A stretch of 64,000 nt of DNA from an uncultured Thiotrichaceae bacterium (lineage in GTDB: Bacteria; Pseudomonadota; Gammaproteobacteria; Thiotrichales; Thiotrichaceae). Shown here piece by piece: positions 10,867 through 20,220 of the stretch. Position numbers and translations under genes: made by a program. Below the pieces are notes generated by a model. It was not told the DNA's origin, ran no database searches, and was given only the letters and a program-made list of their open reading frames with translations. Where the stretch lies: NCBI GenBank assembly GCA_902727985.1, contig CACVAY010000139.1:1-64000 (forward strand). The letters are read 5' to 3'. Position 1 is the first letter of the stretch. Every line of letters starts with the position of its first letter.

Positions 10867-13170
10867 ATGAAAATAAAGATATTCGCTGCAATTATTTCAC
10901 TTCTAGCTATCGTCAATGCCTATGGTTTATTAAGCCAAGATGAAATCCTTCACCCTGATGAAGCATTCAAAGTTTCTGCAGAAATACTTGAGGATAATAT
11001 TCAGGTCAAATGGGCAATTGAAGATGGCTACTACCTATACAAGGAAAAATTTGGTTTCAGCGTGGAAACCCCTGAGGCCACACTAGGTGCCCCGGAACTC
11101 CCGGCCGGTAAATATAAGAAAGATAAATACTTGGGCGAAGTCCATGTTCATCATGATGATGTGCTTGCTACCATTCCTTATCAGACCACTGCCGCCATTC
11201 CGGAGCTTACACTTAAGGTGAGTTACCAAGGCTGTGCAGAAGCTGGGCTTTGCTTTCCGCCACAACATAAGAAACTCACATTATCACTACCCAAACCCGC
11301 TGTACCTGAAAGTATTACAAAAACAGCCAAACCGGCTGCTGGCATTTCAAATTTAGCGCAAAACTTAGGCATCACCAGTATTGGTAGTAATGAACCCCTA
11401 GCACCGGATGAGGCTTTTAAATACTTTGTTAGTAACGAAGGAAGTTCGATAACGGCTTTTTGGAAAGTAACGCCTGGCCACTACCTCTATAAAGAGAAGA
11501 TTACATTCGCTATCGATGAAGGAAGTACCGCCAAACTGGGAACACCGATATTCCCTACCGCAAAATTAAAGAAGGACGAATATCTTGGCGATACAATGGT
11601 CTATGAGGAAGACTTTAGTGTCACCGTGCCCGTTATTAGTGGAGAAAAAGGTGATTTCACCCTTATTTCTCGTTATCAAGGCTGCTCTGAAATCACCGGA
11701 ATTTGCTATTCACCACAAAAGAAAAAGAATACGCTAACACTAAGCAGTCTTGTTGCTGCAGTTGATACTTCTGCCCAAACAGTTACAACATCAACAACAG
11801 ATGCTACGTCACAAGTTACTGCAGATTCCAAGCCAGCAGAATCTGAACAAGATGTACTCTTCAATGAAATCAAGAATGGTTCTTTAATAGGCATCATTCT
11901 GTTGTTCCTGGCATTGGGTCTTGGGCTTGCTTTTACCCCCTGTGTTTTCCCTATGATCCCTATTCTATCGGGTATCATTGCTGGACAAGGTAATACAATC
12001 ACGACCAAAAAAGCTTTCTTACTCTCAGTAGCATATGTGCTACCCATGGCACTGGTTTATGCCGTCGTTGGGGTTATAGCGGGGCTTAGTGGAGCCAACC
12101 TGCAAATCATGTTCCAGAATCCATGGGTGATTAGTTCATTTGCTGCATTATTTGTATTGCTATCACTGGCCATGTTTGGTTTCTATGAACTCCAAATGCC
12201 CGCCAGCATTCAATCCAAATTAAATGATTTCAGTAATAAACAAGAAAGCGGAAGCTATATTGGTGCGGCGATTATGGGCGTACTTTCTGCCCTAATTGTC
12301 GGGCCTTGTGTAACAGCACCATTGATTGCAGCGCTTACCTATATCGCACAAACAGGCGACGCTGTTCTTGGCGGTTTAGCCTTATTTGCACTTGGGTTAG
12401 GGATGGGAATTCCACTTATTTTAATCGGAACCTCTGCTGGCAAACTATTACCAAAAGCTGGGGCATGGATGAATGCTACTAAAGCAGTATTTGGTGTACT
12501 CATGATCGGCCTGGCAATCTGGATGCTTGAACGCATTCTACCATTTGAAATCATTATGCTCTTGAGCGCCATCTTGATCATTGTATCTGCGGTTTATATG
12601 AAGGCGGTTAGCGCGTTACCCGAAGGTACAAGTCCGTGGAATTATCTTTGGAAAGGGCTAGGAATTATCCTACTGATTTACGGTATTATCCTCATGTTAG
12701 GTGTCGCTGCTGGCAGTAAGAGTATGCTGCAACCCTTGAAAGGCATTGTGGGTGTTTCTTCATCTGCTACTGCAAACACAGCCGCAAGCCATCTTGTTTT
12801 TAAACGTGTTCGCACACTAGCTGAGCTTGATCAAGCGGTATTGAATGCAAAGCAAAACAAGCAAACCGTTATGCTAGATTTCTATGCTGACTGGTGTATC
12901 TCTTGCAAGGAAATGGAACACACGACGTTTAAAGACCCACAAGTGGTTCAAGCCCTCAGTAAAACCGTCTTACTTCAAGCAGATGTCACTGACAATAATG
13001 ATGACGATAAAGCCTTAATGAAACGTTTTGGCTTATTTGGCCCACCAGGCATCATGTTCTATGATACGCAAGGTAAGGAGCATGAAGATTATCGTTTAGT
13101 GGGGGATATTAAGGCTGAAAAGTTCTTAGGGCATGTCAACGGTTTTTTGAAGAATCACGCTGGTTCTTAA
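10867..13170 (+). CDS. dsbD: Thiol:disulfide interchange protein DsbD with two tandem N-terminal DsbD-alpha domains
   Basis: 767 aa; two related N-domains each with a YQGC...C motif; TM core FTPCVFPMIPILSG and VGPCVTAPL; C-terminal thioredoxin YADWCISCKEME. Confidence 0.92.
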   Translation: MKIKIFAAIISLLAIVNAYGLLSQDEILHPDEAFKVSAEILEDNIQVKWAIEDGYYLYKEKFGFSVETPEATLGAPELPAGKYKKDKYLGEVHVHHDDVLATIPYQTTAAIPELTLKVSYQGCAEAGLCFPPQHKKLTLSLPKPAVPESITKTAKPAAGISNLAQNLGITSIGSNEPLAPDEAFKYFVSNEGSSITAFWKVTPGHYLYKEKITFAIDEGSTAKLGTPIFPTAKLKKDEYLGDTMVYEEDFSVTVPVISGEKGDFTLISRYQGCSEITGICYSPQKKKNTLTLSSLVAAVDTSAQTVTTSTTDATSQVTADSKPAESEQDVLFNEIKNGSLIGIILLFLALGLGLAFTPCVFPMIPILSGIIAGQGNTITTKKAFLLSVAYVLPMALVYAVVGVIAGLSGANLQIMFQNPWVISSFAALFVLLSLAMFGFYELQMPASIQSKLNDFSNKQESGSYIGAAIMGVLSALIVGPCVTAPLIAALTYIAQTGDAVLGGLALFALGLGMGIPLILIGTSAGKLLPKAGAWMNATKAVFGVLMIGLAIWMLERILPFEIIMLLSAILIIVSAVYMKAVSALPEGTSPWNYLWKGLGIILLIYGIILMLGVAAGSKSMLQPLKGIVGVSSSATANTAASHLVFKRVRTLAELDQAVLNAKQNKQTVMLDFYADWCISCKEMEHTTFKDPQVVQALSKTVLLQADVTDNNDDDKALMKRFGLFGPPGIMFYDTQGKEHEDYRLVGDIKAEKFLGHVNGFLKNHAGS

Positions 13171-13180
13171 ATACAAAAAA

Positions 13181-13951
13181 TTAGAAACGGTACGTCTGCG
13201 TTACATTATTTGCTAATAACTCAAAGCCACCTGAGTCGTATTTCAGGTGGCTTTGTTGATCGTACCAATCACCTAAAACAATGCGTTGCATTGGCTGTCC
13301 ACTCTCTAACTCAAATTCATGAACTGCTGGACGATGTGTGTGCCCATGAATTAGCCTCTTAACGCCATACTCAAGCATTACTGCTTCAACAGCACTCTGA
13401 TTGACATCGAGAATCTCGTCACTCTGTTCTCGTGTAGTCTTAGTGCTTTCTTCACGCATCGCTATAGCTTGCTTGATTCGTTCAGGAACACCCAAGGACA
13501 GTAATTGCTCCTGCCACTGGGCTGTCCGACTCATCGCCCTGAATGTTTGATACTGATGATCATCAGTACATAAAGTGTCACCATGCATGATAAGTACGGG
13601 CTCGCCATACAAGTCAATAATGTGATGCTCTGGAAGCATTTGAATGCTTGTTCGCTCTGAAAATAACTCACCCAGGATAAAGTCACGATTACCATGAATG
13701 AAGAAAATCTCACAACCAGAGTCAGTTAATGAACGCAGTGCATCTACAATGGGGATAAAAGGTTTTCCCAACGAGTGGTCAAGTACATCATCACCAATCC
13801 AGAACTCAAAAAGGTCGCCCAAAATATACAGTGATTGCGTATTGCTTTCTTCAAGGTTTTTTAGCAGCTGTAGAAATTGCAAAGTAACAGCAGGACGGCT
13901 TATATCCAGATGTAAATCAGAGATAAACCAAATAGGAGATGGCTGAGTCAT
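13181..13951 (-). CDS. lpxH: UDP-2,3-diacylglucosamine diphosphatase
   Basis: WFISDLHLD, LGDLFEFWIGDD, FIHGNRDF, HGHTHRPAVH calcineurin-type motifs. Confidence 0.92.
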   Translation of the reverse strand: MTQPSPIWFISDLHLDISRPAVTLQFLQLLKNLEESNTQSLYILGDLFEFWIGDDVLDHSLGKPFIPIVDALRSLTDSGCEIFFIHGNRDFILGELFSERTSIQMLPEHHIIDLYGEPVLIMHGDTLCTDDHQYQTFRAMSRTAQWQEQLLSLGVPERIKQAIAMREESTKTTREQSDEILDVNQSAVEAVMLEYGVKRLIHGHTHRPAVHEFELESGQPMQRIVLGDWYDQQSHLKYDSGGFELLANNVTQTYRF

Positions 13952-14017
13952 AAGGAATAACCAGCTAGAAGATAAGAAACAAGCACCTCTCTCAACCAGA
14001 GAGATGCTTGAGAGGCA

Positions 14018-14629
14018 CTATTCAGCGTTAGTAATAGTCACCTTGTTCATAAGGATTGACTCTTTTGGAACATCCTGATGATAACCATTATTGCCCGTTT
14101 CAACGGCAACAATTTTGTCCATCACGTCCATCCCATCAACCACCTTACCAAATACTGCATAACCCCAGCCGCGCATGTCTTCACTTTTGAAGTTTAAGAA
14201 ATCATTATCTTTCACATTAATAAAAAACTGTGATGAAGCCGAATGCGGTTCATTAGTTCTAGCCATAGCAACAGTACCACGGTCATTCTTAAGACCATTG
14301 TTAGCCTCATTCTTGATCGTTGCTTTCGTTGTTTTTTCAGACATATCAGGGTTCATACCCCCACCCTGAACCATGAAACCAGGAATAACACGGTGGAAGA
14401 TTGTTCCATCATAGAAACCATCATTTACATAGGCTACAAAATTTTCTGTAGAGTTTGGGGCATTCTCTGCATCTAACTCTAACGTAATATTACCCAATGT
14501 AGTTTCAATTAAAACTTTAGGATTCGCAGTCATTTTATCTCCTGTCGATTGCGATGATTTTTCATTCCCAACTGCACAAGCTGAAAATGAAAACAAAAAT
14601 AAACTTACCAGTACTATTAATCGTTTCAT
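14018..14629 (-). CDS. Cyclophilin-type peptidyl-prolyl isomerase, lipoprotein-like
   Basis: Signal/lipobox [33 protein letters not shown]. Confidence 0.9.
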   Translation of the reverse strand: MKRLIVLVSLFLFSFSACAVGNEKSSQSTGDKMTANPKVLIETTLGNITLELDAENAPNSTENFVAYVNDGFYDGTIFHRVIPGFMVQGGGMNPDMSEKTTKATIKNEANNGLKNDRGTVAMARTNEPHSASSQFFINVKDNDFLNFKSEDMRGWGYAVFGKVVDGMDVMDKIVAVETGNNGYHQDVPKESILMNKVTITNAE

Positions 14630-14814
14630 GTCCCATTCCTTTTTATGGATTTTAATTATTCATTCTCGCCAAATTACGTAACAACGAATCTAAGGGATGC
14701 ACGTAGCTGCGGGATGATAGCTTGTTGCAAGCACCATTGCTATTAAATTTGTACAGAAAAACCTCCCTATAAACTCAATGACTCACAAAACAGATTAAGC
14801 TTATTAGCTGATAT

Positions 14815-15519
14815 TTATTGATTTTCTGGTGGTACATTAACAAATGCCCCTTTCCCATACCACGCTCGTTGATCACAGGTTCGTGGGATTATTTGCGGAT
14901 TGGCATCGGGGTTAATATCATTACTCCATGTCATAACAGGTGTTCCTGTCCCCAGTGGCTCGTCATAATCAATCCAATACACTCGCTTGACAATTTTGCG
15001 ACCTGTATAACGTGCATCATATCCCAAATAACGGACATACTCAGTTTGACGTTTAGCCTTATCTAAAGTCTTAAAAAAGCCAAGAGTGACAGTATTTTTA
15101 TGTGGCCCCTTCGGCACGACTTTCCCATTATCGACATTCTGCTTCCAGAGATCCTTTACAATGGTTTTAGCTTCCTGTTCAGATTCGATATTAGGTATAT
15201 ATACCAGATAGTTAAGCGTCTCTTTGGTACGCATACTGCGAATAGTCACTTCCAAGCCATATTTACGGATACTTCCAGCAAGAGAATGTGCTGTATTTTC
15301 ACTGTAGTAAGGACCAATAGTATAACAACTGCTGGCACCTGTAGCACGATGCGCAGAATAGCCAAGTCGTGGGGTTTCTCTAATAACTTCTAACGGTGGA
15401 ATATCTTTTTCTGTGAGCGGATAATCATCCGTATACGCGACATTCTTGACCACATTCATGAAAATCAAGAAAATATTTAATACCACCAATGTAATTAATA
15501 ATTTACGCATTTTATACAT
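14815..15519 (-). CDS. SPOR-domain-like membrane protein downstream of coaX
   Basis: N-terminal TM; repeated SPOR-like segments (YTIGPYYSENTAHSLAGSIRKYGLEVTIR; VTLGFFKTLDKAKRQTEYVRYLGYDARY). Confidence 0.65.
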   Translation of the reverse strand: MYKMRKLLITLVVLNIFLIFMNVVKNVAYTDDYPLTEKDIPPLEVIRETPRLGYSAHRATGASSCYTIGPYYSENTAHSLAGSIRKYGLEVTIRSMRTKETLNYLVYIPNIESEQEAKTIVKDLWKQNVDNGKVVPKGPHKNTVTLGFFKTLDKAKRQTEYVRYLGYDARYTGRKIVKRVYWIDYDEPLGTGTPVMTWSNDINPDANPQIIPRTCDQRAWYGKGAFVNVPPENQ

Positions 15520-16300
15520 GAATCAATGTTTGCTCGTGATTATAAACTTTTTGCAAACCACGTAATACAAGATCAGGATGAATTTCACAATCCAATGATA
15601 AACCTTCGGTAATAAGTTCAGCATCACCACCCGTTAAAATGATACTCACATCACTCGATAACTGCTTTATTGTTTGTTCTACAGTATATTCTATGCCCGC
15701 GATAAAGGTATTTACGGTACCAAGAATAATCGCATCATCCGTACTGTCTGCATAGTAACGACCTTTATAGGCGTTAAAGTTAATAGCAGAATGCTGATCT
15801 AGTTGAGTATTTTTATGCAAACTGGCAAACATCGTTTGCAGTCCTGGAGAAATAATCCCCCCTAGATGCTTACCCTCTTTCGTCATAATGTCGATGGTGA
15901 CAGCAGTACCTGCATCAACAACAATGATGAGTTCTGAGGGCAGACTCAAATCCAAGGCTCCCAGCATCGCCACAAAACGATCAACACCAAGATTTTCAGG
16001 CGTTTGATAAGCATTGTTCAAACCAAAAGCGTGTGAGGTCGATTGCATAAAAACTACCTGCATCTGTAAAGAATGGCAATATTCTTTGACAGAACGCGCA
16101 AACTCCACACCCAGCACCGAAGAGACATACAAGACTGTAGCATGTTGATCTTCCAACAACTGCTGGCAAACCTCCAGTGCACTACTTTTTGTATGTATGA
16201 CAGGCGTTAGTGTTCGCAACTCTCCATTGACGACACGTGCTGACTTTATTCTCGTATTACCAGCATCAATTAACAGAACGATTTCGATGGGCTCAGGCAT
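15512..16300 (-). CDS. coaX: Type III pantothenate kinase
   Basis: LLIDAGNTRIKSA, LGVDRFVAMLGAL, VVDAGTAVTIDI, GGIISPGLQTM. Confidence 0.92.
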   Translation of the reverse strand: MPEPIEIVLLIDAGNTRIKSARVVNGELRTLTPVIHTKSSALEVCQQLLEDQHATVLYVSSVLGVEFARSVKEYCHSLQMQVVFMQSTSHAFGLNNAYQTPENLGVDRFVAMLGALDLSLPSELIIVVDAGTAVTIDIMTKEGKHLGGIISPGLQTMFASLHKNTQLDQHSAINFNAYKGRYYADSTDDAIILGTVNTFIAGIEYTVEQTIKQLSSDVSIILTGGDAELITEGLSLDCEIHPDLVLRGLQKVYNHEQTLIHV

Positions 16301-17057
16301 CTTTTTGTGTAAACTCCCGAATGGATACTTCCCCTGAGGAGATAGCTTTTAGCTCCCCCTCAATCTCGACCATTAACTCACCTTGTGAATTTAGACCTTG
16401 GATCTTTGCATTAGTTTGATGTTTGCTCGTGACTAACAAAATATCCTGCCCCTTAAGAATGTCCCACTTCGCCCACTTATCGAACCAATTTTCAGGATCA
16501 GAATATAAAGTGGTAAAGCTGTTTAAAATCGCTGAAGCAATCTGCCCAGCAGTCACTGGCACATCTAGGTATTCATTAATATAAGTAGCTTCCTGCCCGT
16601 TAAGAATAGCGGGAGCAGTTTGTACATTCATGCCAACTCCTATTACCCAATAACTATTTCTATAGGAAGCTTCAACTAAAACCCCTGCAAGCTTCTTATT
16701 GTTGCAATAAATATCGTTTGGCCATTTGATACCCTGCCCTTGCATGCCAAGCCACTCAAGTGCTTCACAACAAGCAAGCCCAGCAAGCAAACTTAATGGA
16801 GGAAGATTCTTATTATTCCCTTTGAACTGATGGATAAGAGAAAACGAGAAATAAAGATTACCTGAAGCCTCAGAATACCATTGACGTCCTTTAGTACCCT
16901 TGCCTACCGTTTGCTCCTTCGCGATACAAATAGATCCTGGAATCTTATGATTCAATAACCAGGCATTCGTGGAGTCGATTGAATCAAAAGCATGATAATG
17001 AGGAAAAAGCGCACTCGCATTTCCCGATAGGCCTTCAATTGTCAAATCTTGTATCAC
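16293..17057 (-). CDS. birA: Biotin--[acetyl-CoA-carboxylase] ligase (no N-terminal HTH seen)
   Basis: QTVGKGTKGRQWYSEASGNLYFSF, IKWPNDIYCNNKKLAGVLVE. Confidence 0.9.
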   Translation of the reverse strand: MIQDLTIEGLSGNASALFPHYHAFDSIDSTNAWLLNHKIPGSICIAKEQTVGKGTKGRQWYSEASGNLYFSFSLIHQFKGNNKNLPPLSLLAGLACCEALEWLGMQGQGIKWPNDIYCNNKKLAGVLVEASYRNSYWVIGVGMNVQTAPAILNGQEATYINEYLDVPVTAGQIASAILNSFTTLYSDPENWFDKWAKWDILKGQDILLVTSKHQTNAKIQGLNSQGELMVEIEGELKAISSGEVSIREFTQKDA

Positions 17058-18220
17058 GTTTGTTTAACCGTATTTTCAGAGATATTCCTAATGAATATAA
17101 GGGCAATCAACCAAGCAACAAGAGCTAATCCAGACATCGCCAAGAAGGTGATTGTACTACCAGAATGATACCATAGATAACCACTCATCGAGCTACCGAT
17201 CGCCCCACCTAAGCCATAACTCAGCCCCGAATAAAGAGCTTGTCCCCTGCCCTGAAATTGCGCTGGGAAGAAATGATGAATCAGATGCATCATAGACACA
17301 TGGAACAAACCAAAGCTTGCTGCATGTAAAGCCTGAATAAACCACAACATCATCACATGATTAACAAAATACGCCATCAACAACCAACGGATAGCCGTAA
17401 GCAACAATGACAAAGCAAATAACAATGACAGATTAAATCGGTTCAATAATCGATGGATCACTAAAAATAAAAATATTTCAATGAGCACCCCAAATGCCCA
17501 CATGACACCACTAAAAGAGGCGCTGTAATTATTCTCAATTAAGTAGATTGTGAAGAAGGTGTAGTAAGCTCCATGATTTGCCGACTGAAGTAAGCCTGCT
17601 AATAATATGGCAATCACCACAGGTTTCTTCAAAATATCCCATAAGACCGTAGCACCCTTGATGCTTTGACTTTCAATTACAGCTTCATCATTCACCAAAA
17701 AGCATGATAGAGTCATTAAAACCAACAAGACAATGATCGTATGTGGAACATACGTTGCTGTTTCCATTACTCTAGGGAAGGCAATCACAACCAACATAAA
17801 GCCAATAGACCCCCACACCCGTATCAGACTATATCGCTTACTTTGCTCACCCAATTGATTCAGTGTAAAAGCCTCATATTGTGGTAACACAGCATTCCAA
17901 AAAATACCGAACAGAAAGGAGATGAGTAATACCCACCAGAATGTGTCATTGATGAATATTCCAGATAAAGTAACTACCGCCGCAAAACTACCCAAACGAA
18001 TAACATTAATACGGTGTGATGTTTTATCGGCTAGTGATGAAAACAGAATAGGACCAACGAGTCTGCTGATCATAAAGGCCGATAAAACCTGGCCAATTTC
18101 AATGGGGGAATACGCTAAGTTCTCTTTAAGATAGACAGGCCAATAAGGTGAAAAAATACCTAATGCTGCAAAGAAGAAAAAATAGAATGTCGATAAACGG
18201 AGGTAAGGTGGTTTATGCAT
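17054..18220 (-). CDS. MFS transporter (HcaT/3-phenylpropionate-like family)
   Basis: 388 aa, 12-TM pattern; SFYFFFFAALGIFSPYWPVYLKE-type N-terminus. Confidence 0.8.
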   Translation of the reverse strand: MHKPPYLRLSTFYFFFFAALGIFSPYWPVYLKENLAYSPIEIGQVLSAFMISRLVGPILFSSLADKTSHRINVIRLGSFAAVVTLSGIFINDTFWWVLLISFLFGIFWNAVLPQYEAFTLNQLGEQSKRYSLIRVWGSIGFMLVVIAFPRVMETATYVPHTIIVLLVLMTLSCFLVNDEAVIESQSIKGATVLWDILKKPVVIAILLAGLLQSANHGAYYTFFTIYLIENNYSASFSGVMWAFGVLIEIFLFLVIHRLLNRFNLSLLFALSLLLTAIRWLLMAYFVNHVMMLWFIQALHAASFGLFHVSMMHLIHHFFPAQFQGRGQALYSGLSYGLGGAIGSSMSGYLWYHSGSTITFLAMSGLALVAWLIALIFIRNISENTVKQT

Positions 18221-18288
18221 TTTTGTTGGGGAAAATATGCAAAAGCAACAATGTAAAGTATTGTGCTGAGATAGCTTTGAGCTTGAAA

Positions 18289-18380
18289 TGGCGGAGAAAG
18301 AGGGATTCGAACCCTCGATGGGCGATAAAACCCATACTCCCTTAGCAGGGGAGCGCCTTCAGCCACTCGGCCATTTCTCC
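18289..18380 (-). tRNA. tRNA-Ser (GCU anticodon)
   Basis: Reverse complement GGAGAAATGGCCGAGTGGCTGAAGGCGCTCCCCTGCTAAGGGAG...GGTTCGAATCCCTCTTTCTCCGCCA; acceptor stem GGAGAAA/TTTCTCC, long variable arm, encoded CCA. Confidence 0.96.
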
Positions 18381-18432
18381 GTGAATCAAATGAGGTCGCT
18401 AGGATACAATTGGATTGCAATAAGGTAAAGTG

Positions 18433-18633
18433 TTAATTCACACTTTCTTTATTTTCATTTTGAGAATCAAATTCTGTCTGAATTCGATTGTAGATTTCCT
18501 CTCGATGAACAGCCACATTTTTAGGGGCATTGATCCCCAAACGCACTTGATTTCCCTTTACTCCTAGTACCGTTACGCTGATATCATCGCCTATCATTAA
18601 CGTCTCGCCTACCCTGCGTGTTAAGATCAACAT
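18433..18633 (-). CDS. csrA: Carbon storage regulator CsrA
   Basis: 66 aa [48 protein letters not shown]. Confidence 0.97.
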   Translation of the reverse strand: MLILTRRVGETLMIGDDISVTVLGVKGNQVRLGINAPKNVAVHREEIYNRIQTEFDSQNENKESVN

Positions 18634-18919
18634 CCTTTTATCTCCATTGTTTGACCATTTACCTGTGATGCCAACTAATTTAGCATTCGCCCAGAACTTC
18701 TAACTGATTGCTTAAATGTGACACAGGAAGCCTGAATGGATGCTGAACAAAGGTTCAGTTTAGAAATAAGAGCACTATAAAACAGCTATTTATCAAGTTT
18801 ATCTTCATTAATATACAATATAAAAAACGGTCGATTCGAGTAAATTTTTGTTGTGTTTATGACATAAAACCGCTAGTACCTCTCTATCAGGCATTGAGAT
18901 TCTTTTAAACACAAGCAGC

Positions 18920-18959
18920 AAAAAGCCTATGAACGATAACAACCATCCATAGGCTTTTT
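18920..18959 (-). terminator. Terminator downstream of lysC
   Basis: aaaaagcctatg ... cataggcttttt stem with A/T tracts. Confidence 0.75.
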
Positions 18960-18985
18960 CTAAGATAAACTCATTGTTAGAGCCG

Positions 18986-20212
18986 CTATGATTTGTCCAA
19001 ATCGAACTCATCATGCAAGGTACGAACAGCTAGTTCCAGATATTTCTCATCAATAACAACTGCCACCTTAATTTCTGATGTTGAAATCATCCGAATATTG
19101 ATGCCCTCTTTTGCTAATGCACCAAACATGGTAGCCGCAACACCGGCATGTGAGCGCATACCTACACCGACGATAGACACCTTCGCCATCTTATTGTCAC
19201 CACTACACTCACGGGCACCTAGCTTATTACCTGTCTCACATAAAATCTCTTTCGCCTTATCATATTCATTGCGATGCACCGTGAAGGTAAAATCAGTTGT
19301 ATTGTCACTACCGACATTCTGAACAATCATATCCACTTCAATATTCGCATCTGAGATAGGTCCTAATATCTTATGTGCAACACCAGGTTCATCTGGTACC
19401 CCTGTGATGGTTAATTGTGCTTCATCGCGATTAAAAGCTACGCCGCGTACAATGACTTTTTCCATAATATCTTCCTCACGCGTTACTAGCGTACTCTTAC
19501 AATTCTCATCTTTATCAAAACTCGATAGCACACGAATTGGCATATCGTATTTGTGCGCAAACTCTACAGCACGAATTTGCAATACCTTCGACCCCTGGCT
19601 TGCCATTTCCAACATTTCTTCCAAAGATAATTTCGGAATATGCGAAGCATTGGGTACAACACGTGGATCGGTAGTGTAGACACCATCAACATCCGTATAG
19701 ATCTGGCACTCATCCGCTTTTAACGCAACGGCTAATGCAACCGCCGTTGTATCGGAGCCACCGCGCCCTAGAGTTGTAATATTACCTTGCTCATCTACAC
19801 CCTGAAAACCAGCAACAACAATCACCTTACCTGCGGCAAGATCATCACGAATGGCTGAATCATCAATGGATTCAATCCGCGCTTTGCTGTGACTATTATC
19901 GGTAAGTACTTTAACTTGACCACCCGTATAAGATTTAGCGTCACAACCTTGTTCCTGAAGTGCCAAACTCAAAAGACCAATGGTTACTTGCTCGCCAGTT
20001 GAAACGATAACATCTTTTTCACGCGCAGATCCTGATGGTGAAATTGCATTAATCAAGCCGATTAAACGATTGGTTTCACCCGACATTGCAGATACAACGA
20101 CAACAACATCGTTGCCTTTGCTTTTCCACCGAATAACACGCTCAGCAACTGCCTTAATGCGCTCAGGTGTACCAACCGAGGTACCACCATATTTTTGTAC
20201 TATAAGTGCCAT
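18986..20212 (-). CDS. lysC: Aspartate kinase
   Basis: MALIVQKYGGTSVGTPERIKAVAERV; ACT-domain C-terminus. Confidence 0.95.
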   Translation of the reverse strand: MALIVQKYGGTSVGTPERIKAVAERVIRWKSKGNDVVVVVSAMSGETNRLIGLINAISPSGSAREKDVIVSTGEQVTIGLLSLALQEQGCDAKSYTGGQVKVLTDNSHSKARIESIDDSAIRDDLAAGKVIVVAGFQGVDEQGNITTLGRGGSDTTAVALAVALKADECQIYTDVDGVYTTDPRVVPNASHIPKLSLEEMLEMASQGSKVLQIRAVEFAHKYDMPIRVLSSFDKDENCKSTLVTREEDIMEKVIVRGVAFNRDEAQLTITGVPDEPGVAHKILGPISDANIEVDMIVQNVGSDNTTDFTFTVHRNEYDKAKEILCETGNKLGARECSGDNKMAKVSIVGVGMRSHAGVAATMFGALAKEGINIRMISTSEIKVAVVIDEKYLELAVRTLHDEFDLDKS

Positions 20213-20220
20213 ACTTTGCT

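Noticed and set aside
10673-10870. 65-aa ORF just upstream of dsbD overlapping its start
   Set aside because: No clear RBS or family; likely chance ORF in the dsbD leader.
11706-12047. 113-aa ORF antisense to dsbD
   Set aside because: Shadow ORF within dsbD, no coding evidence.
18808-19014. 68-aa ORF between csrA and lysC
   Set aside because: Runs through the lysC terminator hairpin; unlikely to be coding.
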